Shown: one piece after another, positions 1 through 10,028 of the stretch
How positions within the stretch are numbered: position 1 is the stretch's first letter
How the letters are laid out: each line of letters opens with the position of its first letter
NCBI RefSeq assembly: GCF_038002825.1
Contig: NZ_JBBODF010000001.1
Span: 3,348,001-3,412,000, forward strand
Length of the DNA stretch: 64,000 nt
Direction of reading: 5' to 3'
From: Paenibacillus sp. FSL H8-0048
GTDB lineage: Bacteria > Bacillota > Bacilli > Paenibacillales > Paenibacillaceae
Notes under the pieces: model-generated
What the model was told of the DNA's origin: nothing
Database searches by the model: none
The model's input: only the letters and a program-made list of their open reading frames with translations
Position numbers and translations under genes: made by a program

Positions 1-924
1 AAAGACAAGCTGAAGAGTGTGACTGAGCTGGAAGAGCAGCTGCAATCACTGATCAACAAAGAAACCACCTCTTCTGCTGCCGGCAGCGGTTCTAGTGCGG
101 ATACGTCAACCTCAGCAGCTTCCTTCAAAGGCAGCCAGCCGGTGGTGGCGGATTTGTCTGATACCGGAGCCGCGGCCGCTGCCGGAAGCTATGGCAAGGT
201 CAGCAGGTTAAGCGCCGGCCCGTTCATCCGGGAACAGCCGGAAGCTCTCTCTGCCGCCGTATCGCCTGCCGTCAATTTCCGTATCCGGGCTGCTGCCACC
301 GCACTGAGCCTGCCTGCGAATCCACAGGTCGGCGGTGAATATGTCGCCGTTTACGAGAATGATCCTCAGCGGCTGGTTGAGGAAACCAAGGACGACTTCG
401 AGGAAATCCACAGCATTATGGATGAGATGATTAACAGTATCTCAAGCACGATTACACAGGCCGAGGAGGCACACAAAACAAGAGCAGAGTTTCAGGCCAA
501 ACAAGCCCAGGAGAAGCAAGCCCGGCTGGCAAGGGCCGTGATGTGGCCTACCGGCTCCAAGGTCATCACCTCCAGCTTCGGCTACCGCTCTGATCCTTTC
601 AAAGGGGTCTCTGCTTATCATTCCGGGATTGATATTGCGGGAAATATCGGAGATGCAGTATACGCGGCACTGGGCGGCGTGGTTACCTCTGCAGAACAAA
701 TGGGAGCCCGGGGCAAATACATCATCATCAAGCATGACAATGGACTGGAGACCTGGTACATGCATTTGAACCAGATGATAGTCACCCCCGGTGAGCGGGT
801 CGGCAAAGGGGAGCAGATCGGCATGCTGGGCAGCACCGGACGCAGCACGGGCCCCCATTTGCATTTTCAGGTCGTGAAGCAGAACAAGCCGGTGAATCCG
901 CTCAATTATGTTAAGCCTTTATAG
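1..924 (+). CDS. M23 (LytM-type) peptidoglycan endopeptidase, 5' end outside window
   Basis: Zinc metallopeptidase that cleaves peptide cross-bridges of peptidoglycan outside the membrane. The C-terminal catalytic domain shows the LytM signature: an HxxxD motif (His codon at 619, Asp codon at 631) and the HxH motif (codons 856-864, in context PHLHF). Before it lie an Ala/Ser-rich stretch and a short Glu/Lys/Gln-rich, probably coiled, segment (about bases 360-540), as in EnvC/MepM-like or SpoIIQ-like proteins. The frame is open to base 1, so a GTG at 19 is probably an internal codon and the N-terminal membrane anchor lies upstream. The bactofilin gene follows 28 bp downstream, an arrangement seen in many bacteria where an M23 peptidase and a bactofilin work together in shape control. 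Family assignment is firm; the biological role is inferred. Confidence 0.9.
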   Translation, partial: KDKLKSVTELEEQLQSLINKETTSSAAGSGSSADTSTSAASFKGSQPVVADLSDTGAAAAAGSYGKVSRLSAGPFIREQPEALSAAVSPAVNFRIRAAATALSLPANPQVGGEYVAVYENDPQRLVEETKDDFEEIHSIMDEMINSISSTITQAEEAHKTRAEFQAKQAQEKQARLARAVMWPTGSKVITSSFGYRSDPFKGVSAYHSGIDIAGNIGDAVYAALGGVVTSAEQMGARGKYIIIKHDNGLETWYMHLNQMIVTPGERVGKGEQIGMLGSTGRSTGPHLHFQVVKQNKPVNPLNYVKPL

Positions 925-952
925 GTTCAAGAATATAAGGAGGAATGCAGGA

Positions 953-1330
953 ATGTGGAACAGACGTCAACCACGTGCTTCGCTGAGGTCAACCGACTCG
1001 CTGATCGGACATGGCGGCACGCTTGAGGGGAAAGTGCATTGCGATACGAACCTGCGGATTGAAGGGAATTTCAGCGGGGAGATTCTATGTGAGGGTACTG
1101 TAACGGTCGGTGAGCACGGCACCGTCCACTCCAGCATTGAAGCGCAGGAGATCATCATCGCCGGCAAGGTCTATGGAGACGTAATCGCCCAGCGGAAGCT
1201 GATTCTCACCGGAACGGGACAGCTGCATGGTAACATTGCCGCCGGTTCCCTGAGCATTACGGAAGGCAGCCTGCTCAGCGGGGCTGTGGTCATGACCGAA
1301 CAGCCCGCCCCTGAGACAGGAGGCCACTGA
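953..1330 (+). CDS. bactofilin, C-terminal tail cut off by IS insertion
   Basis: Bactofilin (DUF583/PF04519) polymer-forming cytoskeletal protein of 125 residues as it now stands. The core has the repetitive beta-helix pattern with regularly spaced Gly and hydrophobic residues (LEGKVHCDTNLRIEGNFSGE and later turns). The start at 953 is chosen over an ATG at 908 because AAGGAGG lies at 937-943, 9 bases upstream, and 908 would overlap the peptidase. From base 1322 the frame runs into the left end of an IS1182-like element, adds two codons and stops at 1330. The lost tail of about 30 residues, rich in Lys, Arg and Ser, is still readable in the same frame at 3011-3103 after the element. The beta-helix core is intact, so the truncated protein may still polymerise; loss of the tail could change localisation. 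Confidence 0.88.
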   Translation: MWNRRQPRASLRSTDSLIGHGGTLEGKVHCDTNLRIEGNFSGEILCEGTVTVGEHGTVHSSIEAQEIIIAGKVYGDVIAQRKLILTGTGQLHGNIAAGSLSITEGSLLSGAVVMTEQPAPETGGH

Positions 1331-1345
1331 AAAAGTCCAACATAT

Positions 1346-1390
1346 AAAAAGGTATAGTCCTTCAATAAAATTGAAGAGGCTGTACCTTTT
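1346..1390 (+). terminator. hairpin at left end of the IS
   Basis: The arm starting AAAAAGGTA at 1346 pairs with the arm ending TACCTTTTT at 1390 around a short AT-rich loop, with two internal mismatches and a T-run after. It lies between the left inverted repeat and the transposase promoter and probably stops read-through from the bactofilin gene. Confidence 0.7.
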
Positions 1391-1430
1391 TTTAGTATAA
1401 TGGAATTATCATGAAAGCGGGTGAGTGCGG

Positions 1431-2882
1431 ATGATTCGGCAACAGCAAACTTTGGTTCTGAGTCCTTATGCGGCACTGTATGACATCGTCGTGCCGAAGG
1501 ACAATGTGCTCCGTCAAATTAACGAACGGGTGGACTTCACTTTCATATACGAAGAACTGGAAGAAAAATACTGTTTGGACAATGGACGCAACGCTATTGA
1601 TCCTATTCGCATGTTTAAATACTTGCTTCTGAAAGCGATCTTTGAATTGTCTGACGTCGATATTGTCGAGCGTTCGAAGTATGACCTCTCGTTCAAATTT
1701 TTCCTTGGCATGGCACCAGAAGATTCGGTAATCGACCCAAGCTCCCTGACGAAATTCCGCAAACTGCGGCTGAAGGACATGGATCTGTTAGACATGCTTA
1801 TTGGTAAGACGGTAGAACTGGCCATCCAGTTGAATATTATTCAGAGCCATTCCATTATTGTTGACGCTACGCATACGAAAGCCCGTTACAATCAGAAATC
1901 TCCGAGAGAGATTTTGCAAGATCGTTCCCGGAAGTTACGAAAAGCGATTTATTCTATAGACGAATCCCTGAAAGAGAAACTTCCCGTCAAGAACGTAGTC
2001 GATACGCTCGAAGAAGAGATCGAATATTGTGAGAAGCTTGCCAAGGCCGTCGAGACGCAACTTGAAATTGCCCAATTGCCAAAAATTACGGAACCGCTAA
2101 ATCTGCTCAAAGAAACTACAAGCGATAATGTGGAACAGCTACGCATTTCAGAAGATCAAGATGCGCGTGTCGGTCACAAGAGCGCGGACACGTCGTTCTT
2201 TGGCTACAAAACGCACCTCGCTATGACCGAGGAACGAATCATTACAGCTGCCATAATCACGACTGGAGAGAAGAATGACGGCAAGCAACTACAGACGCTC
2301 ATAGAGAAAAGCAAAATGGCGGGCATGGACGTGAAGACGGTGATTGGCGATAGGGCATACTCAGAAAAAGACAATATCGCTTACAGCAAACATAACAATA
2401 TTGAATTAATTGCAAAATTGAATCCGCAAATCACACAAGGCGGACGTAAGAAAGAAGATGAATTCGAGTTTAACAAAGATGCAGGAATGTACGTATGTAA
2501 GGCGGGCCATATGGCGATTCGGAAAGCCAAACAAGGAAGGAAGAAAGAAGGCGGAAAAAATCAAAGGGAAGTATACTACTTTGATGTAGAAAAGTGCAAG
2601 AGTTGCCCTTTTAAGGAAGGGTGTTACAACGGTGGAGCCAGCAAGACGTACGCTGTAACCATGCTGTCGGACGAGCACTCCGAACAAGCTGAATTTCAGG
2701 AAAAGGAGTACTTTAAAACCAAGGCGAAAGAACGATACAAAATTGAAGCGAAGAACAGTGAACTGAAACATCGACACGGGTACGATGTAGCGTCGTCCTC
2801 AGGTCTTTTAGGGATGCAACTGCAAGGTGCTATGGCGATATTCGCCGTTAATCTGAAGCGAATATTGAAACTGACAGAGTAA
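1431..2882 (+). CDS. IS1182-family transposase
   Basis: DDE transposase of 483 residues that cuts and rejoins the ends of the element. The N-terminal part (about residues 1-110) matches the DUF772 type (QINERVDFTFIYEEL and later DPIRMFKYLLLKAIFELSD). The catalytic region shows VDATHTKARYN near residue 145 (first Asp), a VIGDRAY segment near 305 (second Asp) and an RYKIEAKNSELKHRHGYD segment near 440 (the Glu). A Cys-rich patch (CKSCPFKEGC) precedes the last motif, usual for this family. ATG 1431 is preferred, though an in-frame GTG lies at 1425. A TATAAT box at 1395-1400 sits just after the left-end hairpin and may drive the gene. The ORF looks intact, so the element may be active. Base composition is more AT-rich than the neighbours, consistent with transfer. 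Confidence 0.93.
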   Translation: MIRQQQTLVLSPYAALYDIVVPKDNVLRQINERVDFTFIYEELEEKYCLDNGRNAIDPIRMFKYLLLKAIFELSDVDIVERSKYDLSFKFFLGMAPEDSVIDPSSLTKFRKLRLKDMDLLDMLIGKTVELAIQLNIIQSHSIIVDATHTKARYNQKSPREILQDRSRKLRKAIYSIDESLKEKLPVKNVVDTLEEEIEYCEKLAKAVETQLEIAQLPKITEPLNLLKETTSDNVEQLRISEDQDARVGHKSADTSFFGYKTHLAMTEERIITAAIITTGEKNDGKQLQTLIEKSKMAGMDVKTVIGDRAYSEKDNIAYSKHNNIELIAKLNPQITQGGRKKEDEFEFNKDAGMYVCKAGHMAIRKAKQGRKKEGGKNQREVYYFDVEKCKSCPFKEGCYNGGASKTYAVTMLSDEHSEQAEFQEKEYFKTKAKERYKIEAKNSELKHRHGYDVASSSGLLGMQLQGAMAIFAVNLKRILKLTE

Positions 2883-2914
2883 ATGACAAGATTAAAATAA
2901 GAGGAAATACATGA

Positions 2915-2960
2915 AAAGACGGCTATTCTCCCATAGCATTGGGAGGATAGCCGTCTTTTC
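2915..2960 (+). terminator. rho-independent terminator after the transposase
   Basis: AAAAGACGGCTATTCTCCCA at 2915-2934 pairs with TGGGAGGATAGCCGTCTTTT at 2941-2960, a nearly perfect 20-bp stem ending in T. It would work in both directions and insulate the element. Confidence 0.85.
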
Positions 2961-3010
2961 ATTACCGCTTTTTCGTACTTTTTAAAAAAATCGTAAGTTA
3001 TTCAGTGGCC

Positions 3011-3103
3011 TCTGAGACAGCGGGCGGGCTGCATACGGTCACTGCCAAGAAGACTTCAGGCAAGCGCAGAGAGAGCAAGCAGAGTAAACTGGAGGGCGCA
3101 TGA
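3011..3103 (+). pseudogene. detached C-terminal tail of the bactofilin
   Basis: This stretch continues the bactofilin reading frame directly after the right end of the IS and encodes 30 residues beginning SETAGGLHTVTAKKTSGKRR and ending KLEGA before TGA at 3101. The phase matches codon 123 of the upstream part exactly. The Lys/Arg/Ser-rich composition is typical of bactofilin tails. It has no start codon or ribosome site of its own, so it is probably not translated. Confidence 0.8.
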
Positions 3104-3153
3104 GCCGTAAGCTCTCAGCCTGTATGGATACACTAGCCAGCCCTATCCTGCAC

Positions 3154-3942
3154 TTACGCTGCTACGTCTCTTTTACGGAACACAATCCATGATACCGCCA
3201 TGAAAATAACATAATACGCAGCCAGGACGGCAATCGCGAACCCCAGCGTCGCTCCCCCGGGACCGGTATCCGACACCACATAATTGCTAAGATTCATATG
3301 GGCAAAAATCAGATAGTTCGCCCACTCATAGCGGTCAGGGTTGAAGATGGCGATAAAGATATCCTTGGTGAACATGATCGACAGCGACAGGACAATCGCC
3401 AGCCCACTGGAACGGAACACGCTGGAGATCATGAAGGCAATGGCTGCTGTCAGGAACAGCTCAATGTAGCTGCACAGAACCAGCATGAAGACATATTCTC
3501 CCTGCCCCCAGCCCATCACCATATCCCCCGTAATCCCTGCATCCCGGGAAGAGAAAATGAAGGCGGAGCCATAGCCGAATAGGATCAGCACACCCGTGCT
3601 GACAAGGCTGAAGATGACCAGCGAAATATATTTCGAGAGCAGAATCTTGGAGCGGCTCCAAGGGCGGATCAGCAGCAGCTTAATCGTTCCCCAGGTGAAT
3701 TCGCCCGCTACGGAGTCGGCAGCCACTAAGGCTGTGAAGATGGTATTCAGGAAAAATGCTATGGCTACGGTGGTCCGGAAGCTGTCCCACAACCCGACTA
3801 CATTACTTCCGTTCGTGGTGAAATGAATTAGCGCCGGAAACAGTGCGCTCATCAGTGCCAGCAGAATCAGCATAATCCATGTCCGCAGACGTCTGAATAT
3901 TTTGATATTCTCATTATGTATGAGAGAAGCGAACTCACCCAA
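3154..3942 (-). CDS. ABC-2 type transporter permease
   Basis: Integral membrane subunit of an ABC exporter of the ABC-2/NatB or bacitracin-immunity type, about 262 residues. Six hydrophobic segments are visible, the first at about residues 20-42 (WIMLILLALMSALFPALIHF) and the last close to the C-terminus (AYYVIFMAVSWIVFRKRD). The chosen start is TTG at 3942: GGAGGTG lies 6-8 bases upstream, while the alternative GTG at 3951 overlaps that ribosome site. The start overlaps the end of the ATPase gene by 8 bp, so the two are translationally coupled. The substrate cannot be told from sequence; antimicrobial peptide or Na+ export are typical for the family. Confidence 0.88.
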   Translation of the reverse strand: MGEFASLIHNENIKIFRRLRTWIMLILLALMSALFPALIHFTTNGSNVVGLWDSFRTTVAIAFFLNTIFTALVAADSVAGEFTWGTIKLLLIRPWSRSKILLSKYISLVIFSLVSTGVLILFGYGSAFIFSSRDAGITGDMVMGWGQGEYVFMLVLCSYIELFLTAAIAFMISSVFRSSGLAIVLSLSIMFTKDIFIAIFNPDRYEWANYLIFAHMNLSNYVVSDTGPGGATLGFAIAVLAAYYVIFMAVSWIVFRKRDVAA

Positions 3943-4861
3943 TGCCTTCACCTCCTGTAATTTCCAAGAATTGATCTTCGAGCGAACGGGACAGCGCCTT
4001 GATGCTGTAGACCTTAATCCCGGCAGCTACCAGCTTGGCATTGAGCTCGGCAATCTCTTCCCGGCCCGCCTCTACCGCTATTCCGCCTTCCATGATCACG
4101 CCTTGGCCGATCTGCGCCAGTGCAGCCTCAGGATTATCTAACTCGAAGAACGTCTGGCTCACCGGTACCGCCGCATCCCCGACGGTCTTAAGCTGCTTCA
4201 CATCGATCAGGCGGCCGTTCTGGATAATCGCCACACTATCGCACATCAGCTCCATCTCCGACAGCAGGTGACTGGAGACAAACACGGTTGTCCCCTCGGC
4301 CCTGCACAGCTCGCGCAGATAATCACGCAGCTCGCGGATACCCTGCGGGTCCAGTCCGTTGGTCGGCTCATCCAGAATCAGCAGCTTCGGCCGGTGCAGC
4401 AGAGCCTGGGCCACCCCCAGCCGCTGGCGCATCCCTAAGGAATAGGTCTTGACCCGGTCATTAATCCGCTGGCTGAGGCCGACCAGCTGCACTACTTCAT
4501 TGATGCGCTCTTTGGTCACGCCGGGCACCATGCGGGCATACTGGCGAAGATTCTGGTATCCGGTAAGGAACTTGTACATTTCGGGATTCTCTACGATGGC
4601 CCCCACATTGGCTATGGCCTCTTCAAAATGGTCTTTGATGCTTCGTCCGCAGATCAGGATATCCCCGCGGCTAATGGAGATCAGTCCTACCATCATACGG
4701 ATGGTAGTGGTCTTACCGGCTCCGTTCGGCCCGAGGAATCCGAAGATTTGCCCGGGTGGAATGTCGAGTGTCAAGTCGCTGATCAGCGTTTTGGAGCCGA
4801 TCTTTTTGGTGACCCCCATCAGGCTGGCTACGGGCTTCACCACTTCTGCCGTATTCGGCAT
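3935..4861 (-). CDS. ABC transporter ATP-binding protein (ABC-2 exporter)
   Basis: ATPase subunit of 308 residues that powers the permease encoded just downstream. Walker A GPNGAGKTT lies near residue 44, the signature motif YSLGMRQRLGVAQAL near 140, and Walker B KLLILDEPTNGLDPQG near 160, followed by the His-switch in SSHLLSEMELM. The C-terminal 80 residues form the extension common in NatA/BcrA-type exporters. The start has AAAGGAAGTG upstream. The gene is first in a two-gene minus-strand operon with the permease. No dedicated regulator is adjacent. Confidence 0.95.
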   Translation of the reverse strand: MPNTAEVVKPVASLMGVTKKIGSKTLISDLTLDIPPGQIFGFLGPNGAGKTTTIRMMVGLISISRGDILICGRSIKDHFEEAIANVGAIVENPEMYKFLTGYQNLRQYARMVPGVTKERINEVVQLVGLSQRINDRVKTYSLGMRQRLGVAQALLHRPKLLILDEPTNGLDPQGIRELRDYLRELCRAEGTTVFVSSHLLSEMELMCDSVAIIQNGRLIDVKQLKTVGDAAVPVSQTFFELDNPEAALAQIGQGVIMEGGIAVEAGREEIAELNAKLVAAGIKVYSIKALSRSLEDQFLEITGGEGIG

Positions 4862-5120
4862 AACTTCACTTCCTTTCGTCGGTTTGGTGTGAAACGGCTT
4901 GTGCTTTAAGATAAGGTATAGTCATAGCAGAACTGAAGAGAAGCTAATGTAGATGTTCAAGCTATTATTAACCTTATCAGTGCATCAACAACCCATTTTC
5001 AACCATTTATATATTTTACCACACCTTCCCTTTTCCCTGAAATTAGGAAAGAAATGCAGTGAAAGCCAGTTGAAACGGCTTGGCACAAAATCCCCCTTAA
5101 GGGTGAACGGGATAGCTCAA

Positions 5121-5243
5121 TGTGTACTGTTTTTCGCATACATTCGGGCCATCGCCCTCGTGTGAGCAAATGTAATCGAAAAACCGATTACATTACGCTT
5201 GATGGTGGCGTGTGGACCAAATGTAATCGAAAAACCGATCATA
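5121..5243. repeat. 51-bp tandem palindromic repeat array, family A, locus 1
   Basis: In the 570-bp gap between the ABC ATPase and gltB, two units start at 5171 and 5222, exactly 51 bp apart, with the palindrome TGTAATCG-AAAAAC-CGATTACA (second copy loses its last bases). A decayed third copy (TGTA, TTTTTCG, TACATT) sits at 5123. The unit and its linker match the array at 37.1 kb in the opposite orientation. The rest of the gap (4862-5120) shows no gene or recognised signal. Confidence 0.8.
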
Positions 5244-5327
5244 ATTCTCGGGTTTGAAGGAGCATGTATCCTCCACCATTCGATGCATACTTTATCACCA
5301 TCAGACGAGACCCTAATTTCCTGTAAC

Positions 5328-5375
5328 AAAAACCTAAGAGGCCACCTCTTCCATGCGGGAAAGGGGTGGCCTCTT
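5328..5375 (-). terminator. rho-independent terminator of gltB
   Basis: AAGAGGCCACC at 5336-5346 pairs perfectly with GGTGGCCTCTT at 5365-5375. Read on the minus strand the stem is followed by a T-rich run (5328-5332). It lies about 60 bp after the gltB stop codon. Confidence 0.88.
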
Positions 5376-5432
5376 AAATTGACAATGCGCTCCGTCAATG
5401 CTGAAGCACATCAATTATGAAATGTAGAACAT

Positions 5433-8400
5433 TTAACCGCCAACACGCGCAAGCTCACGCATATTCGCTTCAAAAGCAGCCATCAGTGCAGCTTCGCCAG
5501 TCAGGCCGCTGCTCTCCACCTTACGGATCTGCTCCAGCATCCGTTTGTAATCCTTAGGAATGACACGGGCAAATCTCGGCAGAGCCTCATCCCATGAATC
5601 CAGAATCGCCCGGCCTGCATTACTCTCTGTAAGCTCGGTATGGCGGCTAATCATAGCATGCAGCTCAGCGATTTCGTCCGCTTCCTCTACACGCTCCAGC
5701 AGCACCATCTCCAGGTTACAGCGTTTGATGAAGGTGTTGTCAGGATCGTATACATAAGCGATACCGCCCGACATTCCTGCTGCAAAGTTACGGCCCGTTG
5801 TACCCAGTACAACGACACGGCCGCCAGTCATGTATTCGCAGCCGTGGTCGCCCACGCCCTCAACAACTACACTCGCCCCGGAGTTACGGACAGCGAACCG
5901 TTCACCGGCAATGCCGCTTACGTAAGCTTCGCCGCCGGTCGCTCCGTACAGCGCCGTATTTCCGATGATGATATTCTCTTCTGCCGCGAAGGTTGCCTTG
6001 CGCGAAGGCCGGATAATCAGCTTGCCTCCGGACAGCCCTTTGCCGACATAGTCATTCGAGTCGCCTTCAACGGTAATGGTAATGCCCTTCGGCACGAAAG
6101 CGCCCAGACTCTGTCCCGCTGATCCGGTGAAATGCAGCCGGATCGTATCGTCCGGCAATCCGGCTGCGCCGTATTTACGCGTCAGCTCACTGCCGAGAAT
6201 CGTACCCACGGCACGGTTCACGTTCGTGATCGGCAGGGAAGCTTCCACTGCCGCACCGGATTCCAGCGCAGGTGCAGCAATATCCAGCAGATGGGTCATA
6301 TCCAGGGTCTCTTCCAGACCGTGGTTCTGGAATTTGCTGCGGAAGCGTGTGCTTCCTTCCGGCATAGCCGGAATGTGCAGAAGGCTGCTCAGATCGACGC
6401 CCTTCTTCTTCCAATGTGTGGATGCCTTAACCGCATCCAGGCAATCGGTACGGCCGACCATCTCTTCAATCGTCCGGAAGCCCAGCTCTGCCATAATCTC
6501 GCGCAGGTCCTGTGCCACGAAGGTCATGAAGTTCACCACATGCTGCGGATCACCCATGAAGTTCTTGCGAAGCTCAGGGTTCTGGGTAGCTACGCCTACC
6601 GGACAAGTATCCATCTGGCATACACGCATCATGATACAGCCCACGGCTACCAGCGGTGCAGTAGCGAAGCCGTATTCTTCAGCACCCAGCAGAACGGCTA
6701 CCGCGAGGTCGCGCCCGCTGAGCATCTTGCCGTCCGTCTCAAGCACGACACGGTCGCGCAGATTGTTCAGCATCAGCGTCTGATGGGTCTCCGCGAGGCC
6801 CAGCTCCCAAGGCAGTCCGGCATGACGGATGGAGTTCATTGGCGAAGCGCCGGTACCGCCATCGTAACCGCTGATCAGGATAATATCAGCGCGGCCCTTC
6901 GCCACACCTGCGGCGATGGTGCCTACGCCAACCTCAGAGACGAGCTTCACGTTAATACTTGCACGCGGATTGGCATTCTTCAGATCATAGATCAGCTCAG
7001 CCAAATCCTCAATGGAATAGATATCATGATGCGGCGGAGGGGAGATCAGTCCCACACCTGCCGTTGAACCACGGACTTCTGCTACCCATGGATAGACCTT
7101 GCGGCCCGGAAGCTGTCCGCCTTCACCCGGCTTCGCGCCCTGTGCCATCTTGATCTGAATCTCGTCGGCATTCACCAGATAATTCGAGGTAACGCCGAAG
7201 CGCCCCGAAGCGACCTGCTTGATCGCACTGCGGCGGGAATCGCCGTTCGCGTCGGTAAGGAAGCGCGCCGGATCTTCTCCGCCTTCACCGGTATTGCTCT
7301 TGCCGCCGATACGGTTCATGGCAATGGCCAGCGTCTCATGCGCTTCCTTGCTGATTGAGCCGAAGGACATGGCACCGGTCTTGAAGCGTTTCATGATCGA
7401 TTCAGCCGGTTCTACCTCATCCAGCGCTACCGGAGCACCTACGCTCTTGAACTGCAGCATCGAGCGCAGCGTCTGGTGCTTCTCGCTTTCACCCTGAACG
7501 AGCGCCGCATACTTCTTATACATCTCATAATCACCGCTGCGCACGGAGTGCTGAAGCAGATGAATGGTCTGCGGGTTGAACAGATGCTCTTCCCCGTCAC
7601 TGCGCCACTGGTATTCACCACCCGAATCCAGCACCATATCGTTGCCGTCTTTGTCGGTGAAGGCGCGGTAATGACTGGCAAGCGCTTCTTGGGCCACTTC
7701 CGCAAGGCCAATCCCGCCGATACGCGAAGGCGTCCAGGTGAAGTAACGGTCTACGAACTCCGAATTCAGCCCGACTGCTTCAAAAATCTGTGCCCCGCGA
7801 TAGGACTGAATCGTGGAGATTCCCATTTTGGACAGAATTTTGACCACGCTCTTCGTAGCTGCCTTGATATAGTTCTTCACAGCCTTCTCATGCGAGATTC
7901 CGCGGAGCAGGCCTTGGCTGATCATGTCATCGAGACTCTCGAAGGCCAGGTAAGGATTGACCGCACTTACACCATAACCCAGGAGAAGCGCATAATGATG
8001 AACCTCACGCGGTTCGCCGGATTCCAGCAGAATGCTGACCTTGGTGCGGGTTCCCGAGCGGATCAGATGGTGATGCAGGCTGGAAACTGCCAGTAGCGCC
8101 GGAATTGCCGCATTCTCGCGGTCTACACCCCGGTCGGACAGAATAAGAATATTATGGCCCTTGCCCATGACGCGGTCTGCCGCCTCATTCATCCGGTCAA
8201 GCGCAATTCGCAGTCCCTCTGCCCCCAGCTCGGCCGGGAAGAGAATCGGAATGGACATCGACTTGAAGCCCGCACGGCGGACATGACGGATTTTGGCGAA
8301 ATCCTCGTTCGAGAGAATCGGAGAATCCAGCGAGATCTGCCGGCAGCTCTCGGGTTCTGCCTTCAGCAGGTTGCGTTCAGGTCCGATCGTAGTCGCTGTG

Positions 8401-10028
8401 GACGTTACCAGCTCTTCACGGATGGCGTCAATTGGCGGGTTAGTAACCTGAGCGAACATCTGCTTGAAGTAATTGTAGAGACGCTGCGGGCGGTCAGACA
8501 GCACCGCCAGCGGTGAATCGTATCCCATGGAGCCGACAGCTTCGGCGCCTGTGGAGGCCATGGGCTCCAGCACCTTGCGCAGATCCTCGAAGGTATAGCC
8601 GAAGGACTGCTGCAGCTGCTGCACATTATCATGCTTCGGATTCGGCAGCTCCGGTGCATCCGGGAGCTGATCGAGGCCGATCAGATGCTCATCCAGCCAC
8701 TCTTGATAAGGCTGCTCGGAGGCGATTTCGGCTTTTACCTCTTCGTCCGAGATAATCCGGCCCTGCTTCGTATCCACGAGCAGCATGCGGCCCGGTCTCA
8801 GCCGGTCTTTGTATAGAACATCTTCTGCCGGAATGTCGAGGACACCCGCTTCAGAGGAGAGAATAATCAGATCATCTTTGGTGACATAGTAACGCGCAGG
8901 ACGCAGGCCGTTGCGGTCGAGGATGGCCCCGATTTGCACACCGTCGGTGAAGCCCATTGCGGCAGGCCCGTCCCACGGTTCCATCAGGGTGCTATGGTAT
9001 TCATAAAAGGCTTTCTTCTTCTCGTCCATGCTGTCATGATTGCTCCAAGGCTCAGGAACCATCATCATCGCCACATGGGGCAGGGAGCGTCCGCTCAGGT
9101 AGAGGAATTCAAAGGTATTATCGAACATGGCTGTATCGGAGCCGTCCGGATTCACCACCGGCTTAACCTTGCTGATGTCTTCTCCGAAGTTCTCGCTCTT
9201 GAACAGCGACTGGCGCGCATGCATCCAGTTCACATTGCCGCGAAGGGTGTTAATTTCACCGTTGTGAATCATGAAGCGGTAAGGGTGGGCACGTTCCCAG
9301 CTCGGGAAGGTGTTGGTGCTGAAGCGGGAGTGGACCAGCGCAATCGCTGATTCCAGCGTTTCTTCCTGGAGGTCCAGATAGAATTGTCCTACCTGTACAG
9401 TAGTAAGCATGCCTTTGTATACGATTTTCTTGCAGGAAAGACTCGGCACATAGAAGGATTCGCCCTCTTCTGCCCCGCCGTAACGGATGGCCAGCTCTGC
9501 CCGTTTGCGGATCACATACAGCTTGCGTTCGAAGGACAGATCGTCCTTGATTCCCTCCGAGCGGCCGATAAAGACCTGGCGTACATATGGCTTCGCAGCC
9601 TTGGCCGTCTTGCCGAGCATTTCGTCAAAGGTAGGAACATCGCGGTAACCAAGTACCTGCTGGCCCTCTTCCGCGATAATCTCGCTGAGAAGTGCCTCAT
9701 GGCTGGCCCGGATCTGCTCATTATGAGACAGAAAGATCATGCCCACGCCATAATGGCCCGGCTCCGGAAGCTCAAAGCCCAGCTTCGCGGCTTCTCCCGC
9801 AAAGAACCGGTGAGGAATCTGCAGCATAATGCCGGCTCCGTCTCCAGAGTTCGGCTCGCTTCCCTGGCCTCCCCGGTGCTCCATATTGAAGAGCATAGTC
9901 AGCGCATTGCTGACAATATCATGGGACGGCTTGCCTTTAATATGCGCGACAAATCCCATGCCGCAAGCATCTTTTTCGAACTGGGGATCATAAAGGCCCT
10001 GTTTGCCGGGCAGTTCAGTGTGTCTCAT
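5433..10028 (-). CDS. gltB: glutamate synthase (NADPH/ferredoxin) large subunit
   Basis: Makes glutamate from glutamine and 2-oxoglutarate in the cytoplasm; 1531 residues, the usual size. The N-terminal class-II glutamine amidotransferase domain (about residues 22-430) begins at the catalytic Cys in DACGMGF, exposed after removal of a short propeptide. A central domain follows, then the FMN-binding synthase domain ([23 protein letters not shown], and the iron-sulphur Cys cluster [19 protein letters not shown]), then the GXGXG beta-helix domain (about 1270-1480, with repeated Gly such as [10 protein letters not shown]). ATG 10028 is chosen because AGAGAGG lies 9 bases upstream; a TTG at 10037 abuts that site. 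No gltD small subunit lies beside it, so the partner must be elsewhere in the genome. Confidence 0.97.
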   Translation of the reverse strand: MRHTELPGKQGLYDPQFEKDACGMGFVAHIKGKPSHDIVSNALTMLFNMEHRGGQGSEPNSGDGAGIMLQIPHRFFAGEAAKLGFELPEPGHYGVGMIFLSHNEQIRASHEALLSEIIAEEGQQVLGYRDVPTFDEMLGKTAKAAKPYVRQVFIGRSEGIKDDLSFERKLYVIRKRAELAIRYGGAEEGESFYVPSLSCKKIVYKGMLTTVQVGQFYLDLQEETLESAIALVHSRFSTNTFPSWERAHPYRFMIHNGEINTLRGNVNWMHARQSLFKSENFGEDISKVKPVVNPDGSDTAMFDNTFEFLYLSGRSLPHVAMMMVPEPWSNHDSMDEKKKAFYEYHSTLMEPWDGPAAMGFTDGVQIGAILDRNGLRPARYYVTKDDLIILSSEAGVLDIPAEDVLYKDRLRPGRMLLVDTKQGRIISDEEVKAEIASEQPYQEWLDEHLIGLDQLPDAPELPNPKHDNVQQLQQSFGYTFEDLRKVLEPMASTGAEAVGSMGYDSPLAVLSDRPQRLYNYFKQMFAQVTNPPIDAIREELVTSTATTIGPERNLLKAEPESCRQISLDSPILSNEDFAKIRHVRRAGFKSMSIPILFPAELGAEGLRIALDRMNEAADRVMGKGHNILILSDRGVDRENAAIPALLAVSSLHHHLIRSGTRTKVSILLESGEPREVHHYALLLGYGVSAVNPYLAFESLDDMISQGLLRGISHEKAVKNYIKAATKSVVKILSKMGISTIQSYRGAQIFEAVGLNSEFVDRYFTWTPSRIGGIGLAEVAQEALASHYRAFTDKDGNDMVLDSGGEYQWRSDGEEHLFNPQTIHLLQHSVRSGDYEMYKKYAALVQGESEKHQTLRSMLQFKSVGAPVALDEVEPAESIMKRFKTGAMSFGSISKEAHETLAIAMNRIGGKSNTGEGGEDPARFLTDANGDSRRSAIKQVASGRFGVTSNYLVNADEIQIKMAQGAKPGEGGQLPGRKVYPWVAEVRGSTAGVGLISPPPHHDIYSIEDLAELIYDLKNANPRASINVKLVSEVGVGTIAAGVAKGRADIILISGYDGGTGASPMNSIRHAGLPWELGLAETHQTLMLNNLRDRVVLETDGKMLSGRDLAVAVLLGAEEYGFATAPLVAVGCIMMRVCQMDTCPVGVATQNPELRKNFMGDPQHVVNFMTFVAQDLREIMAELGFRTIEEMVGRTDCLDAVKASTHWKKKGVDLSSLLHIPAMPEGSTRFRSKFQNHGLEETLDMTHLLDIAAPALESGAAVEASLPITNVNRAVGTILGSELTRKYGAAGLPDDTIRLHFTGSAGQSLGAFVPKGITITVEGDSNDYVGKGLSGGKLIIRPSRKATFAAEENIIIGNTALYGATGGEAYVSGIAGERFAVRNSGASVVVEGVGDHGCEYMTGGRVVVLGTTGRNFAAGMSGGIAYVYDPDNTFIKRCNLEMVLLERVEEADEIAELHAMISRHTELTESNAGRAILDSWDEALPRFARVIPKDYKRMLEQIRKVESSGLTGEAALMAAFEANMRELARVGG

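Larger units (their letters stand above)
1322..3010 (+). mobile_element. IS1182-family insertion sequence, 1689 bp
   Basis: The element runs between matching inverted ends: GGCCACTGAA at 1322 and its exact complement TTCAGTGGCC ending at 3010. It holds one transposase gene. Hairpins just inside each end (1346-1390 and 2915-2960) would block transcription entering from the host. Flanks 1310-1321 and 3011-3022 match at 9 of 12 positions (core CTGAGACAG), which may be a decayed target duplication. Removing everything from 1322 to 3010 restores the bactofilin frame, which supports these boundaries. The terminal GGCC could instead be a 4-bp target duplication with the repeat starting at ACTGAA, but that model leaves the host gene out of frame. 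Confidence 0.85.

Noticed and set aside
908..952. Bactofilin start at ATG 908
   Set aside because: It would overlap the upstream peptidase gene; AAGGAGG at 937-943 points to ATG 953.
5117..5398. 93-residue ORF spanning the 5.1-5.4 kb gap
   Set aside because: It is made of family A repeat and the gltB terminator hairpin.
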